Positions 58,232 to 58,280 of a stretch of 58,280 nt of DNA are shown in pieces. Below the pieces are notes generated by a model. The model was not told where the DNA came from. It did not search any database and saw only the letters and a program-made list of their open reading frames with translations. The stretch is taken from contig CAMPEU010000027.1 of the NCBI GenBank assembly GCA_946804195.1, positions 1 through 58,280 of the forward strand. The letters run 5' to 3'. The position numbers and the translations under genes are program-made. Position 1 is the first letter of the stretch. Each line of letters starts with the position of its first letter. The DNA comes from an uncultured Candidatus Saccharibacteria bacterium (lineage in GTDB: Bacteria; Patescibacteriota; Saccharimonadia; Saccharimonadales; Saccharimonadaceae).

Positions 58232-58280
58232 ATGAACGCGAATCGCAAAATAACACACCACATCAACACAACAAACGAAA
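58232..58280 (+). CDS. Possible start of the next gene (partial)
   Basis: ATG 17 nt after nrdA opens a frame that runs to the window end (about 16 codons, MNANRKITHH). In most genomes nrdB follows nrdA, but this stretch is too short to recognise. Confidence 0.25.
   Translation, partial: MNANRKITHHINTTNE

Overview
The window looks like chromosomal DNA of a Candidate Phyla Radiation bacterium, most probably a Candidatus Saccharibacteria (TM7) relative. The reasons are a chromosomal type IV secretion-like module built from VirB4, PrgI-type and VirB6-type genes with a tandem array of small two-helix pilins; several FemAB-type peptidoglycan transferases; many small membrane or secreted proteins without recognisable families; short intergenic gaps; and TGA used as a stop codon (for example in nrdA and rlmH), which excludes the code-25 CPR lineages. 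The lineage assignment is inference; no rRNA gene is present. I see no insertion sequence, prophage or CRISPR array.

Layout. Positions 1-14081 (minus strand) hold a secretion operon: a VirB6-like protein, a 928-residue membrane-anchored protein, a secreted Cys-rich esterase, a lipoprotein, a second VirB6-like protein, a PrgI-family protein, a TraC-like protein and a VirB4 ATPase cut by the window edge. Divergently, 14153-19065 (plus) holds an anchored protein and seven consecutive proteins sharing a two-helix T4SS-pilin-like domain. From 19.1 to 25.4 kb come hsp20, a ComF-type phosphoribosyltransferase, four tRNA genes (Ser-UGA, Ser-GCU, Arg-GCG, Ser-CGA), a type IV pilin-like protein, and GNAT, HIT and rlmH genes. 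25.4-36.8 kb contains valS, two femX-like genes, tsaD, tsaC, a murE-like ligase and an orphan sensor kinase, a cell-wall and t6A tRNA-modification neighbourhood. 36.9-41.4 kb has a degenerate phosphomannomutase domain, a nuclease-like protein and groES-groEL under a CIRCE operator. 41.4-46 kb encodes proline-rich and LPxTG-like envelope proteins. 46-53.5 kb holds a sugar-phosphate isomerase, a MacB-like ABC exporter, a fourth tRNA-Ser (GGA), a NadD-like enzyme, an alpha/beta hydrolase and a Nudix enzyme. 53.5-58.3 kb has a MarR regulator, a putative papain-fold protease, and nrdA preceded by a long structured leader.

Two window-wide patterns stand out. Many single genes or first genes of operons have a -10 box of the form TAnnnT ending exactly 6 (sometimes 7) nt before the start codon, with no room for a Shine-Dalgarno site, which implies leaderless mRNAs; downstream genes often overlap or carry GGAGG-like sites. 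All four serine tRNA isoacceptors seen (UGA, GCU, CGA, GGA) lie within about 30 kb, and the arginine tRNA has a GCG anticodon in place of the usual bacterial ACG.

Functionally, the first 19 kb appears to build a cell-surface secretion or attachment machine (VirB4 motor, VirB6/PrgI channel parts, pilins) together with secreted cargo or accessory proteins. The rest mixes housekeeping (translation, t6A, chaperonin, dNTP synthesis) with envelope construction.
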